A stretch of 64,000 nt of DNA from an uncultured Sphingomonas sp. (GTDB lineage Bacteria > Pseudomonadota > Alphaproteobacteria > Sphingomonadales > Sphingomonadaceae). The notes beneath the pieces were generated by a model, which had not been told where the DNA came from, ran no database searches, and saw only the letters and a list, made by a program, of their open reading frames with translations. Position 1 is the stretch's first letter, and each line of letters starts with the position of its first letter. The DNA lies in contig NZ_CADCVZ010000022.1 of the NCBI RefSeq assembly GCF_902806265.1, positions 1 through 64,000 of the forward strand, read 5' to 3'. Made by a program: the position numbers and the translations under genes. Shown here one piece after another: positions 56,482 to 64,000 of this stretch.

Positions 56482-58820
56482 CGCACGCCTCCCCCGACCG
56501 CCTTAAGCGCCGTCATCAGCCCGGCCCGGTCGTAACGGTAGATGCTGCCGTCGTTCGTCGGTGCCTCCGGATCGCTGCGCAGCCGGATGGTGGGGACCTT
56601 TTCGCCCGCCGGGTCCGCCGAGCCCTCTGCCGCGATAACCAGGTCGGCGGGCTCCTCGCTGTCGGTGCCGACCACGCGGTAGCCGGCGGCTTCCACGATC
56701 GGGCGCAGCATGTTCTGCATCCACGCGTCGTCAGTCGGCAACCGGCAGACTGCCTCGCGCTTGCCCTGCCCGGCCGTGCCGCAATGCCGCGCGAACAGCC
56801 AATGCACGTCGACCAGTTCGGCCGGTTCGCCGCCGATCAGGGTCACGCCAGCGACCTCACCCGGCACCTCGGCAGGAACGATCTCGCCCACGATCTCGGC
56901 CATGTCGATCACTTCCTTGAAGGCGAGGCCCATCTCCGTGCAGCCGTCGCTCAAGCGGAACATGCGCAGTTTCTCGCCATGCGCAGGTCGAGCGTCGCAG
57001 CCGCCCAGCGGCAGGATAGCCTCGCCTAATTGTACCCTGAGCTGACCGGCAGCCCATTGAACCGCGGCAGCGCTTACGTCCTCGATCCGGTCCACGGTGG
57101 CGAGCCGCACCGCACGCCGCGCACCGTCTAGGGTGCGGAACAGCAACACCGGAACGCTGACCCGCTCGCTGGTGACCGGCGCGGTTTCGAGCGCCCGGCC
57201 GACCCGTTCCTGACCCTCCAGCTTGACACCACCCACCCGGGCCAGCCCCGCGGGATCGAACAACAGGATGGGCGAGCCGTCGTCGGCCAGCGTGGTTCCG
57301 GCATAAAGCCCCGTCGCCATGACCGCAGGGGCAGCCGGCTTGACCACGAGCTCTTCATGGTCGTGGACCTTGTCCACCGCCAGCGCGAATACGTCGCCGC
57401 CGCCGGGGCGCAGGACGACCAGCGTCCGCTGCTCGTCGCTGAGGCTGCTTGGCAATTCCAATATGTCCGCCAAAGCCACTTCGGGAACGCGCCGCCCGCG
57501 GATGGTCGCAACACCCGCGCCGCCCAGCTGGCTCAGAGTGACACTGTCGCCGTTCGCCCGAACGATCTCCTCGATCGCGGAACGGGGGATGGCGAAATGC
57601 TGGCTGCCGATGCTGACGGTCAGCGCGGGGATGATCGTCAAGGTCAGTGGCACGCGCAGCGTCATGCGGCTGCCGACGCCGAGCCGGCTGTCCACCTCGA
57701 CAACCCCGCCGATCCGCTCGATGTTCGAGCGGACCACGTCCATGCCGACGCCGCGTCCGGAGATATTGGTCACCTGCGCCGCGGTGGACAGGCCCGCTTC
57801 AAACATCAGCTCGAACTGCTGGGCCGGACTCAGCCGGACGGCGTCCGCGGCCTCGATCAAGCCGGCGGCCACGGCTTTCTCGACCAGACGTTTGCCATCG
57901 ATCCCGCGGCCGTCGTCGCAGATATCGATCAAAATCTGGTTGCCCGATTGGCGGGCGGACACGCTCAGGAAGCCGATCTCGCGCTTGCCTGCCTTGAGGC
58001 GCTCTGCGGGCCCCTCGATCCCATGGTCCACCGCGTTGCGGACAATATGCGTCAGGGGATCGCGAATCATCTCGATCATCTCGCGGTCGAGTTCCACGTC
58101 GCCGCCTTCAACATCGACCAGCACCTGCTTGCCAAGCTCGGCCGACAGGTCGCGCACCATGCGCGGCAGACTCACGAACAGGTTCTCAATACGCTGCATG
58201 CGGGTGCGGGTGATGGCGTCGCGCATTTCGGCGATGATTCCGGAAAGCCGCTCAAAGGCTCCGTCCACTGCCACGTCCGCGGCGTTGTCGCGCAGGCGTC
58301 GGGCAAGCTCGTTGCGCGCCAGTACCATGTCAGACACGCCGCTCATCACCCGGTCGAGCAGCTCCACCGACAGCCGGATAGTCCTGGGCGCGACGCTGGC
58401 GTTCTTGACCTCGCCAACCACCGCGGCGGCCGGGACGGCTACGCTGCCATCGGCGCCGGGCGCCAGTCCCTGAATCAGCTTAGCGTCGTCGCCCTCCGGC
58501 AGCGATTCCCCGGCGGCGATCACTTCCACCATCTCACCGATCCGGTCGATCACGGCCAGCACCGCGCTGACCAGGGCCCCGTCGGCCTGGCGCCGACCGG
58601 CCCGCACGTCGGCCAGCGCGTCTTCCGCGGCATGGCTCAACGCTTCCAGCCGCGGAAACTCGAAGAAACCGCAATTACCCTTCACCGTATGGACGAAGCG
58701 GAAAATGCTATCGAGCCGCGACCGATCTTCGGGCTGGGCTTCCCAGGCGACGATCTCCCCGCCCAGGCTTTCCAGCATCTCCCGGCACTCGGCCACGAAA
58801 TCCGCAATGAGATCGTCCAT
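56478..58820 (-). CDS. cheA: chemotaxis histidine kinase CheA
   Basis: A 780-residue kinase. P1 phosphotransfer domain (1-105) with H44 in RFVHTVKGNCGF; no clear P2 CheY-binding domain, only a short linker; dimerisation helices (about 150-210); ATPase domain with HIVRNAVDHGIE, DDGRGID and ISGRGVGMDVV. Two CheW-like segments follow (about 395-530 and 550-680). The last 90 residues look like a receiver domain that has lost its phosphorylation Asp (ADLVIAAEG). Follows chpT by 74 bases on the same strand. Confidence 0.95.
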   Translation of the reverse strand: MDDLIADFVAECREMLESLGGEIVAWEAQPEDRSRLDSIFRFVHTVKGNCGFFEFPRLEALSHAAEDALADVRAGRRQADGALVSAVLAVIDRIGEMVEVIAAGESLPEGDDAKLIQGLAPGADGSVAVPAAAVVGEVKNASVAPRTIRLSVELLDRVMSGVSDMVLARNELARRLRDNAADVAVDGAFERLSGIIAEMRDAITRTRMQRIENLFVSLPRMVRDLSAELGKQVLVDVEGGDVELDREMIEMIRDPLTHIVRNAVDHGIEGPAERLKAGKREIGFLSVSARQSGNQILIDICDDGRGIDGKRLVEKAVAAGLIEAADAVRLSPAQQFELMFEAGLSTAAQVTNISGRGVGMDVVRSNIERIGGVVEVDSRLGVGSRMTLRVPLTLTIIPALTVSIGSQHFAIPRSAIEEIVRANGDSVTLSQLGGAGVATIRGRRVPEVALADILELPSSLSDEQRTLVVLRPGGGDVFALAVDKVHDHEELVVKPAAPAVMATGLYAGTTLADDGSPILLFDPAGLARVGGVKLEGQERVGRALETAPVTSERVSVPVLLFRTLDGARRAVRLATVDRIEDVSAAAVQWAAGQLRVQLGEAILPLGGCDARPAHGEKLRMFRLSDGCTEMGLAFKEVIDMAEIVGEIVPAEVPGEVAGVTLIGGEPAELVDVHWLFARHCGTAGQGKREAVCRLPTDDAWMQNMLRPIVEAAGYRVVGTDSEEPADLVIAAEGSADPAGEKVPTIRLRSDPEAPTNDGSIYRYDRAGLMTALKAVGGGVR

Positions 58821-58894
58821 CAGCCCCAGCTCGAACAGTTACGCCGGCCAGCTTAGGCGTGGACAAGTTAAGGCGCAGTTATCCCTGCCAGGCC

Positions 58895-59545
58895 TCAGCG
58901 GGCAGTTTGCCGCTCGGGCAGTTCCACCCCGATCAGCAACACGTCGGAATCAGGGTCCGACAGCTTGATCGATCCGCCGGACTGGTTTGCGAGCCCATGG
59001 GCCAGCCACGCGCCTGCCGCGCGAGGTTCGATCGCACCGCCGGCAGAGCCGCGCAACAGCGTCTCGCGTAGCGCGGGGTCAAGCAGGATGCGGGGGCCCT
59101 CCGCCCTGATCACCATCTCGATGCCGCGCGGGGAACGCTCGCCGCCGACATCGAGCCGCCCTCCCCTGACCAGCGCGTCGCCGGCGATCAGGGCCAGGTT
59201 CAAAAGCAGTTTGACCGCATCCTTGGGCAGCTTCTCATCCGCGATCATCCAACCGAGCGTGATCCGCTTCTCTGGCGTGAGCAGGCCTTCGATCGCGGTA
59301 TGGGCTTCCCGCGTGTCGATCGTGGCGCCGAACCCGCCGCCGGCCCCAAACGCGAGCCGGAAGAACTTGAGCTTAGCCGCCGACGCCCGCGCGCTCTCCG
59401 CCAGCAGCTCTAGGCAGCGCTCGCGCATATCGGGGTCCTGCTCGTCGCTGAGCAGTTCGATGCCGTTATTGAGCGCTCCCACCGGTGACAGCAGGTCGTG
59501 GCACAGGCGGGAGCAAAGCAGACTGGCGAGATCGATCGCGTTCAT
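58895..59545 (-). CDS. chpT: histidine phosphotransferase ChpT
   Basis: A 216-residue protein of the ChpT family, which resembles a degenerate histidine kinase: DHp helix with the phospho-accepting His in LCSRLCHDLLSPVGALNNGIELL, then an ATPase-like fold that no longer binds ATP. In Caulobacter ChpT passes phosphate from CckA to CtrA and CpdR, controlling the cell cycle and flagellar genes. Its position directly upstream of cheA suggests co-transcription. Start ATG at 59545. Confidence 0.9.
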   Translation of the reverse strand: MNAIDLASLLCSRLCHDLLSPVGALNNGIELLSDEQDPDMRERCLELLAESARASAAKLKFFRLAFGAGGGFGATIDTREAHTAIEGLLTPEKRITLGWMIADEKLPKDAVKLLLNLALIAGDALVRGGRLDVGGERSPRGIEMVIRAEGPRILLDPALRETLLRGSAGGAIEPRAAGAWLAHGLANQSGGSIKLSDPDSDVLLIGVELPERQTAR

Positions 59546-59625
59546 GGGCCAACGTGTTGGGGCAAGGCGCGGGCGCTTGCAAGCCGCCTTGAAAACCGCC
59601 GTTCTGCCCTCCACATCGCTCGGCC

Positions 59626-60582
59626 ATGACCGGGGGGTCGCAGATCATCGACATTGCGCTTCGGCCCGACCACGCCGGCTGGCGGCTGGACCGTGCGCTG
59701 GCCGATGCAGTGCCGACTATGTCGCGGGAGCGCCTGAAGGTGCTGGTCCGTTCCGGCGCGCTGGCGAACGGCGATGCAGCTCTTCGCGATCCAGCGAGCA
59801 AGGTTCTGGGTACCGAGCGCCTGCGGCTGGCGGTGCCGGAGCCCGCGCCCGCGCACAACCGGGCACAGGACATTCCGCTCGCGGTGGTTCACGAGGACGA
59901 GCACCTCCTGGTGGTCGACAAGCCCGCGGGACTGGTGGTTCATCCGGCGGCAGGCAACCTCGACGGCACGCTGGTGAACGCATTGCTGCACCATTGTCGC
60001 GGGCAACTCAGCGGCATCGGTGGGGTGGCCCGGCCCGGGATCGTGCACCGGATCGACAAGGACACGTCAGGCCTGCTGGTGGTGGCCAAGACGGACCGGG
60101 CGCATGAAGGGCTCGCCAGGCAGTTCGCCGCGCACAGCATTGACCGGCGCTATTTGGCGGCAGTGTCGGGTGTGCCAGCAGCCGCCGAGGGTACCGTTGA
60201 CGCGCCGCTAGCCCGATCAAGGGCCGATCGAAAAAAGATTGCTATAGTGAAGGATGGACGCGGCAAGCGGGCGGTGACTCACTGGCGTAGGCTTGGAACT
60301 TGGCGTGACGCCGCATCGTTGGAGTGCCAGCTGGAGACTGGGCGGACACACCAGGTGCGCGTCCATATGGCCTCCCTCGGGCATCCGCTGCTTGGCGATC
60401 CGGTTTACGGCCGGTCGCCGCCGAAGCGACTGCAAGAGCTGCTCAGTTTACTGCATTTCCACCGCCAAGCGCTTCATGCAGCGGCGTTGGGCTTCATTCA
60501 CCCGATAAGTGGCAAAAAACTATCGTTCGAGAGCCCCGTTCCAGCCGACATGCAGGAACTGTTCAAGGCGCTCGGTGTATAG
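59626..60582 (+). CDS. rluD: 23S rRNA pseudouridine synthase (RluD type)
   Basis: A 318-residue RluA-family enzyme. An N-terminal S4 domain (about 15-75) precedes the catalytic domain with D144 in GIVHRIDKDTSGLLVV, the nucleophile; RTHQVRVHMASLGHPLLGD follows. The S4 plus RluD-like pattern suits pseudouridylation of 23S helix 69, but RluC-type targets cannot be ruled out. It is divergent from chpT and 60 bases upstream of rpoH. Confidence 0.9.
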   Translation: MTGGSQIIDIALRPDHAGWRLDRALADAVPTMSRERLKVLVRSGALANGDAALRDPASKVLGTERLRLAVPEPAPAHNRAQDIPLAVVHEDEHLLVVDKPAGLVVHPAAGNLDGTLVNALLHHCRGQLSGIGGVARPGIVHRIDKDTSGLLVVAKTDRAHEGLARQFAAHSIDRRYLAAVSGVPAAAEGTVDAPLARSRADRKKIAIVKDGRGKRAVTHWRRLGTWRDAASLECQLETGRTHQVRVHMASLGHPLLGDPVYGRSPPKRLQELLSLLHFHRQALHAAALGFIHPISGKKLSFESPVPADMQELFKALGV

Positions 60583-60642
60583 AGAAGTATGAGATAGGCC
60601 GTCGCTCAAGACTCGCGCGGCTTGGAGAGGACGCTTCATCCC

Positions 60643-61545
60643 ATGGCACAGGCGAAGGCACTATCGATCCCGGCGACCGGCGGTGAGGCTGGCCTCAACC
60701 GCTATCTATCGGAGATCAAGAAATTTCCCATCCTCGCCCCTGAGGAGGAATATATGCTCGCCAAGCGCTGGAAGGAGCATGGGGACACCGATGCGGCAGC
60801 CAAGCTCGTCAACAGCCATCTGCGGCTCGTGGCCAAGATCGCCATGGGCTACCGCGGCTATGGCCTGCCGGTCAGTGAACTGATTTCCGAAGGCAACATC
60901 GGTTTGATGCAGGGCGTCAAGAAGTTCGAGCCGGACCGCGGCTTCCGCCTGGCGACCTATGCCATGTGGTGGATTCGCGCGTCCATCCAGGAGTTCATCC
61001 TGCGCAGCTGGAGCCTCGTGAAAATGGGCACCACGGCCGCGCAGAAGAAGCTGTTCTTCAATCTGCGGCGGATGAAGAACCAGATCGACGCGTTCGAGGA
61101 AGGCGACCTCAAGCCTGCGGACGTAGCCAAGATCGCGACCGACCTCGGCGTGACCGAGGACGAGGTCATCTCCATGAACCGCCGCATGTCGATGGGCGGC
61201 GACACCAGCCTTAACGCGCCGCTCAAGGACAGCGAGGGCGAGAACCAATGGCAGGACTTCCTGGTCGACAACGGCCCGCTGCAGGACGAGATCGTCGCCG
61301 AGGACGAGGAGCGCCGGGTGCGCCATGAGCTGCTCAACAGCGCAATGGGCAGCCTCAACGACCGCGAGAAGCACATCTTGGCCGAACGGCGCCTGGCCGA
61401 CGATCCGAAGACCCTGGAAGAGTTGAGCCAGGTCTACGGCGTCAGCCGCGAGCGTATCCGTCAGATCGAAGTTCGGGCGTTCGAGAAGCTTCAGTCTTCG
61501 CTGATGAAGCTGGCGGGCGAGCAGCGGCTGCTGCCGGCGGCTTGA
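60643..61545 (+). CDS. rpoH: RNA polymerase sigma factor RpoH (sigma-32)
   Basis: A 300-residue heat-shock sigma factor. Region 2 has the core-binding and -10 reading block (ISEGNIGLMQGVKKFEPDRG, LATYAMWWIRASIQEFI). The RpoH box QKKLFFNLRRM follows. Region 4.2 ends in the HTH (LEELSQVYGVSRERIRQIEVRAFEKL). The ATG at 60643 is preceded by GGAGAGGA. Followed by twin hairpins. It would control chaperones and proteases. Confidence 0.96.
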   Translation: MAQAKALSIPATGGEAGLNRYLSEIKKFPILAPEEEYMLAKRWKEHGDTDAAAKLVNSHLRLVAKIAMGYRGYGLPVSELISEGNIGLMQGVKKFEPDRGFRLATYAMWWIRASIQEFILRSWSLVKMGTTAAQKKLFFNLRRMKNQIDAFEEGDLKPADVAKIATDLGVTEDEVISMNRRMSMGGDTSLNAPLKDSEGENQWQDFLVDNGPLQDEIVAEDEERRVRHELLNSAMGSLNDREKHILAERRLADDPKTLEELSQVYGVSRERIRQIEVRAFEKLQSSLMKLAGEQRLLPAA

Positions 61546-61556
61546 GCACTGCCGTG

Positions 61557-61625
61557 CTCCTGCGTAGGCAGGAGCCCAGTGCCTGAACCAAAAACAATGG
61601 GCTCCCGCCTACGCGGGAGCCCATT
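61557..61625. terminator. two hairpins forming a bidirectional terminator
   Basis: First hairpin: GCTCCTGC/GCAGGAGC with GTAG loop (61557-61576). Second: AATGGGCTCCCGC (61596-61608) pairs fully with GCGGGAGCCCATT (61613-61625), 4-base loop. On the plus strand TTATTT follows; on the minus strand GTTTTTGG follows. It should end both rpoH and the converging YihY gene, whose stop codon touches the second stem. Confidence 0.8.
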
Positions 61626-62932
61626 TATTTCCTTCTGAGCAGCGCCAAGCCGGCTGCCGCGGCCAGCAGTGCCGCGCCCGTCCCTTCCTTGCCGCGACGC
61701 CGCAAGAAGCCAAGCCCCAAAGTCGCCAGCGCCGAGCCGATCATGCCGACCTTGGCCGTACCCGCCAAGCGCCCGGCCTTGTTGGTCACCCGTGAGGTGA
61801 GGAACGGGTGGCCATCCCCGTCGCGATCCGCCGCCGCGCTCGCCGCAGGCGCTGCCCCGGCGAGGACTCCGCTGCCGCCGCTCGAAGTAGCTGCCGGTGA
61901 TTGAGGCTGGGCGCGTGCACCGTCCTGCTGCTTGGAAGCGTCCGGATCCGTAGTTCCGGCGGCCACATGGTCCGCCGACCAGGCGCCGCGCGCACCCAGC
62001 GGCTTGTCGTTCGGCCGATCGGTGGTGTCCCTCTCCGTCTGGTGCTCGATTTCCGAATTGAGCTCCGCGGCGAACAGCAGCACGTAGCTCGACAGGAAGA
62101 GCCAGGTCAGCAGCACGACGATCGCGCTCAACGACCCGTAGGTGGCGCCGTAATTGCCGAAGTTCGATACGTAGAAGCCGAAGGCCAGTGTCAGGACGAT
62201 CCAGGCGATCGCAAAGGTCAGCGACCCCGGCGTGAGCCAGGTCCAGGTCGCCTTCTCGCGCGACGGACCGTAGCGGAACAGGGTAGCGGCGGCCCCAGCG
62301 GCAATGCTGCCCAGCAGCAGATAGGTCAGCACCCGCCAGAAGAACGCTCCCATCGGCCCCAGGCCGGGAAACAGGTGCTGGAGGTAGCCGAGCATGCCGA
62401 TGGCGCCACCCGCCATGATCGCCAGCAGCACCGCCCCGACCGTCATGGCGATCGCCAGCAGGTTGGTCTTGATGAACCCGCGCTTCTCCTCCTCCTCGTA
62501 GGCGATGTTGAGCGCGGTGACCACGGAGCCGGCGGCGTTGCGCGCCCCCCACAGGGAGATCGCGAGGGCGATCGCCAGACCAAGCCCCTTCTTGCCCCCC
62601 GAAGTCTGGACCACGGTGATCAGCTGCTGGCTGATGAGCTGGGCGACGTCGGTGGGCAGCATGTCCGTCAGGGAGGAGGCATGCTGCATCACCGTTTGCG
62701 GCTCGGCGACCAGGCCGTAGATCAGCACGGTGGCGCCCAGCAGCGGCACCAGCGCGAGGAAACCGTAAAAGGCAACGCCCGCGGCGACGATCCCGATGTT
62801 GTCGTTGCCGGCTTCCTTCCAGGTGCGCAGCAGGATTTCCTTCCAGCCGGGCGCCGGAATGTCCGTCGGCTTGTCCGCACTCCGGCCTTTGTCGTCGGCT
62901 GCGGCTTGGTTCGGGTGTGCGGCGGTCGCCAT
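61625..62932 (-). CDS. YihY/BrkB-family inner membrane protein
   Basis: A 435-residue membrane protein. The YihY domain (about 25-300) has six hydrophobic segments and the family blocks NIGIVAAGVAFYGFLALVP, ISLWGARNAAGSVV and NFGNYGATYGSLSAIVVLLTWLFLSSY, ending AAELNSEIEHQ. A 130-residue hydrophilic tail rich in Ala, Gly and Asp follows, with a final short hydrophobic segment and LLRRK end. The role is unknown; the old 'ribonuclease BN' name for this family is wrong. Start ATG 62932; a longer frame upstream lacks family features. Confidence 0.88.
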   Translation of the reverse strand: MATAAHPNQAAADDKGRSADKPTDIPAPGWKEILLRTWKEAGNDNIGIVAAGVAFYGFLALVPLLGATVLIYGLVAEPQTVMQHASSLTDMLPTDVAQLISQQLITVVQTSGGKKGLGLAIALAISLWGARNAAGSVVTALNIAYEEEEKRGFIKTNLLAIAMTVGAVLLAIMAGGAIGMLGYLQHLFPGLGPMGAFFWRVLTYLLLGSIAAGAAATLFRYGPSREKATWTWLTPGSLTFAIAWIVLTLAFGFYVSNFGNYGATYGSLSAIVVLLTWLFLSSYVLLFAAELNSEIEHQTERDTTDRPNDKPLGARGAWSADHVAAGTTDPDASKQQDGARAQPQSPAATSSGGSGVLAGAAPAASAAADRDGDGHPFLTSRVTNKAGRLAGTAKVGMIGSALATLGLGFLRRRGKEGTGAALLAAAAGLALLRRK

Positions 62933-63093
62933 GGGTGCGTTCAAACTCCTCCCTGCGCCCAACCGACTTGGACCCGAGCCGTTCCCCACTTGCCATGGCC
63001 GGCGAACGGGCCGACGCTGCCTGTCTTCAGCGGCGCGTGAGGCGCCCCCTCGGCGGCTCAGCGCCCTGCACAACAGGACGGGAGGAGTTTCGC

Positions 63094-64000
63094 ATGCACG
63101 AGGTTGTCGACGGCACCCGAGCCATCGCGCTGGTCGGACCGGCCGGCGCTGGCAAGACCTCGCTGGCCGAAGCGCTGCTGTTCGCCAGCGGGACGATTGA
63201 CCGGCTGGGATCCACCGGTGGCCGAACCAGCGTCGGCGACGCCGTTGCTGAAGCGCGGGCGCGAGGCGGTTCGACCGAGCTCAACCTGCTCCGCTTCAAT
63301 CACCTTGACGAGAGCTTCGCGCTGATCGATTGCCCTGGCTCCGTCGGCTTCGCGGCGGACGGTGCGCGCGGCGTCGCAGTTGCGGACCTGGCGATCGTGG
63401 TGGTCGACCCCGACCCCGCCCGCGCCCCGCTCGCGGCTCCTGCCCTGCGCATGCTCGACGAGCTGGGCATCCCCCACCTCATCTTCGTCAACCGCATCGA
63501 CCAGGCACGCGGGTCGATCCGCGATCTCCTGTCGGCGCTGCAGCCGATGAGCGTGTCGCCGCTGATCGCCCGCCAAATCCCCATCCGAGAAGGCGAGCGG
63601 GTTACCGGCTTCGTCGACGTTGCCCTGGAACGCGCATTCCATTACCTACCCGGCGGTAAGGGCTCCGAACCGATCGGCATCCCGGACGAGCTCGCCGAAC
63701 GCGAGGGCCAGGCGCGGGCGCAGCTGCTGGAGCAGCTGGCCGATCACGACGACGCGCTGCTCGAACAGTTGCTAACCGACCAGGTCCCGGATGGGAGCAC
63801 GGTGTTCAAGGACCTCGCCCGGGAAACGGGGGAGAGTCTGGGCGTGCCGGTGCTGTTCGGTTCCGCCGGCAACTGCTGGGGCGTGCGCCGCCTGCTCAAG
63901 GCCCTCCGCCATGAAACGCCGGCGCCTGCCGCCACCGCCCGCCGCCTCGGCGTCACCGACCCGACCCTGTTCGCATTCAAGGTCAGCAACGCCACCGCGC
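63094..64000 (+). CDS. EF-G-like translational GTPase (3' truncated by window)
   Basis: The open frame runs from the ATG at 63094 (GGGAGGAG ribosome binding site) to the end of the window, 302 codons. The GTPase part has P-loop G15-P-A-G-A-G-K-T22, DCPGS as G3 and NRID as G4, then the start of domain II (FKVSNATA). The usual EF-G switch I motif (RERGITI) is absent, replaced by a short unrelated loop. This marks a divergent EF-G paralogue rather than the housekeeping FusA. Role unknown. Confidence 0.85.
   Translation, partial: MHEVVDGTRAIALVGPAGAGKTSLAEALLFASGTIDRLGSTGGRTSVGDAVAEARARGGSTELNLLRFNHLDESFALIDCPGSVGFAADGARGVAVADLAIVVVDPDPARAPLAAPALRMLDELGIPHLIFVNRIDQARGSIRDLLSALQPMSVSPLIARQIPIREGERVTGFVDVALERAFHYLPGGKGSEPIGIPDELAEREGQARAQLLEQLADHDDALLEQLLTDQVPDGSTVFKDLARETGESLGVPVLFGSAGNCWGVRRLLKALRHETPAPAATARRLGVTDPTLFAFKVSNATA

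Noticed and set aside
57357..58856. 499-codon plus-strand frame antisense to cheA
   Set aside because: CheA domains are unambiguous. The antisense frame lacks a ribosome binding site and motifs.

Overview
The window is a stretch of GC-rich chromosome from an alphaproteobacterium, most likely a member of the Sphingomonadales. This rests on the gene content: ChpT, an RpoH heat-shock sigma factor, GlnB, a DOMON-like protein, a large TonB-dependent receptor with a sphingomonad-style leader, type-A RNase P RNA, and psp and che operons of alphaproteobacterial layout. Sphingomonad-like palindromic intergenic repeats fit too. The genus cannot be fixed from the sequence alone. I see no prophage, insertion sequence, CRISPR array or rRNA operon. 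Coding density is very high, and many neighbouring genes overlap by the four bases of ATGA, GTGA or TTGA.

Layout. 0-9 kb: small lineage genes, a short-chain dehydrogenase with a lipoprotein-type leader, a MoxR AAA ATPase and VWA protein pair split by an antisense soluble chemoreceptor, a two-domain HD-GYP protein with a fresh in-frame duplication, and a NamZ-like muramidase coupled to a DOMON-like gene. 9-17 kb: tyrS, recG, sdhE and mfd. 17-19.9 kb: a ThuA-domain protein, a Cys/Met-type PLP lyase and a dimethylargininase-like hydrolase. 19.9-33 kb: a concentration of nucleotide and nucleoside genes (AMP nucleosidase, lipoprotein 5'-nucleotidase, exported S1/P1 nuclease, cytidine deaminase, CNT nucleoside transporter, LOG phosphoribohydrolase, adenosine kinase, queuosine-precursor transporter) ending in a TonB-dependent receptor. 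33-42 kb: tRNA-Gly(CCC), cinA-like, map, a sugar nucleotidyltransferase, glnB, then the ffh-rpsP-rimM // trmD-rplS translation operon, split by an oxidoreductase on the other strand. 42-46.4 kb: a tightly overlapping dapF-ftsY-yciB-ABC-ABC operon. 46.4-51 kb: superoxide dismutase, a TPR protein and the phage-shock locus (pspF facing pspABC plus two further small membrane proteins, with a clear sigma-54 promoter). 51-53.7 kb: sufE, a thioesterase, a J-domain protein, rnpB and an amidase. 53.7-59.5 kb: the chpT-cheA-cheW-cheY-cheB-cheR operon. 59.6-64 kb: rluD-type pseudouridine synthase, rpoH, a YihY-family membrane protein and the 5' part of an EF-G-like GTPase.

How the parts work together. 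The 20-33 kb block reads as a nucleic-acid scavenging route. A periplasmic nuclease would make 5'-nucleotides, a membrane-anchored 5'-nucleotidase would strip the phosphate, and NupC would import the nucleosides. Cdd, adenosine kinase, LOG and AMP nucleosidase would feed them into salvage. A perfect inverted repeat sits in the 52-base divergent gap between the nuclease and cdd and could be a shared control site. The psp genes form an envelope-stress unit. The che genes form a complete adaptation-capable chemotaxis core placed downstream of the cell-cycle phosphotransferase gene chpT. The most unusual sequence-level events are the 45-bp duplication in the HD-GYP gene, a palindromic repeat that supplies the RimM start codon and N-terminus, and the oxidoreductase inserted into the ribosomal operon.
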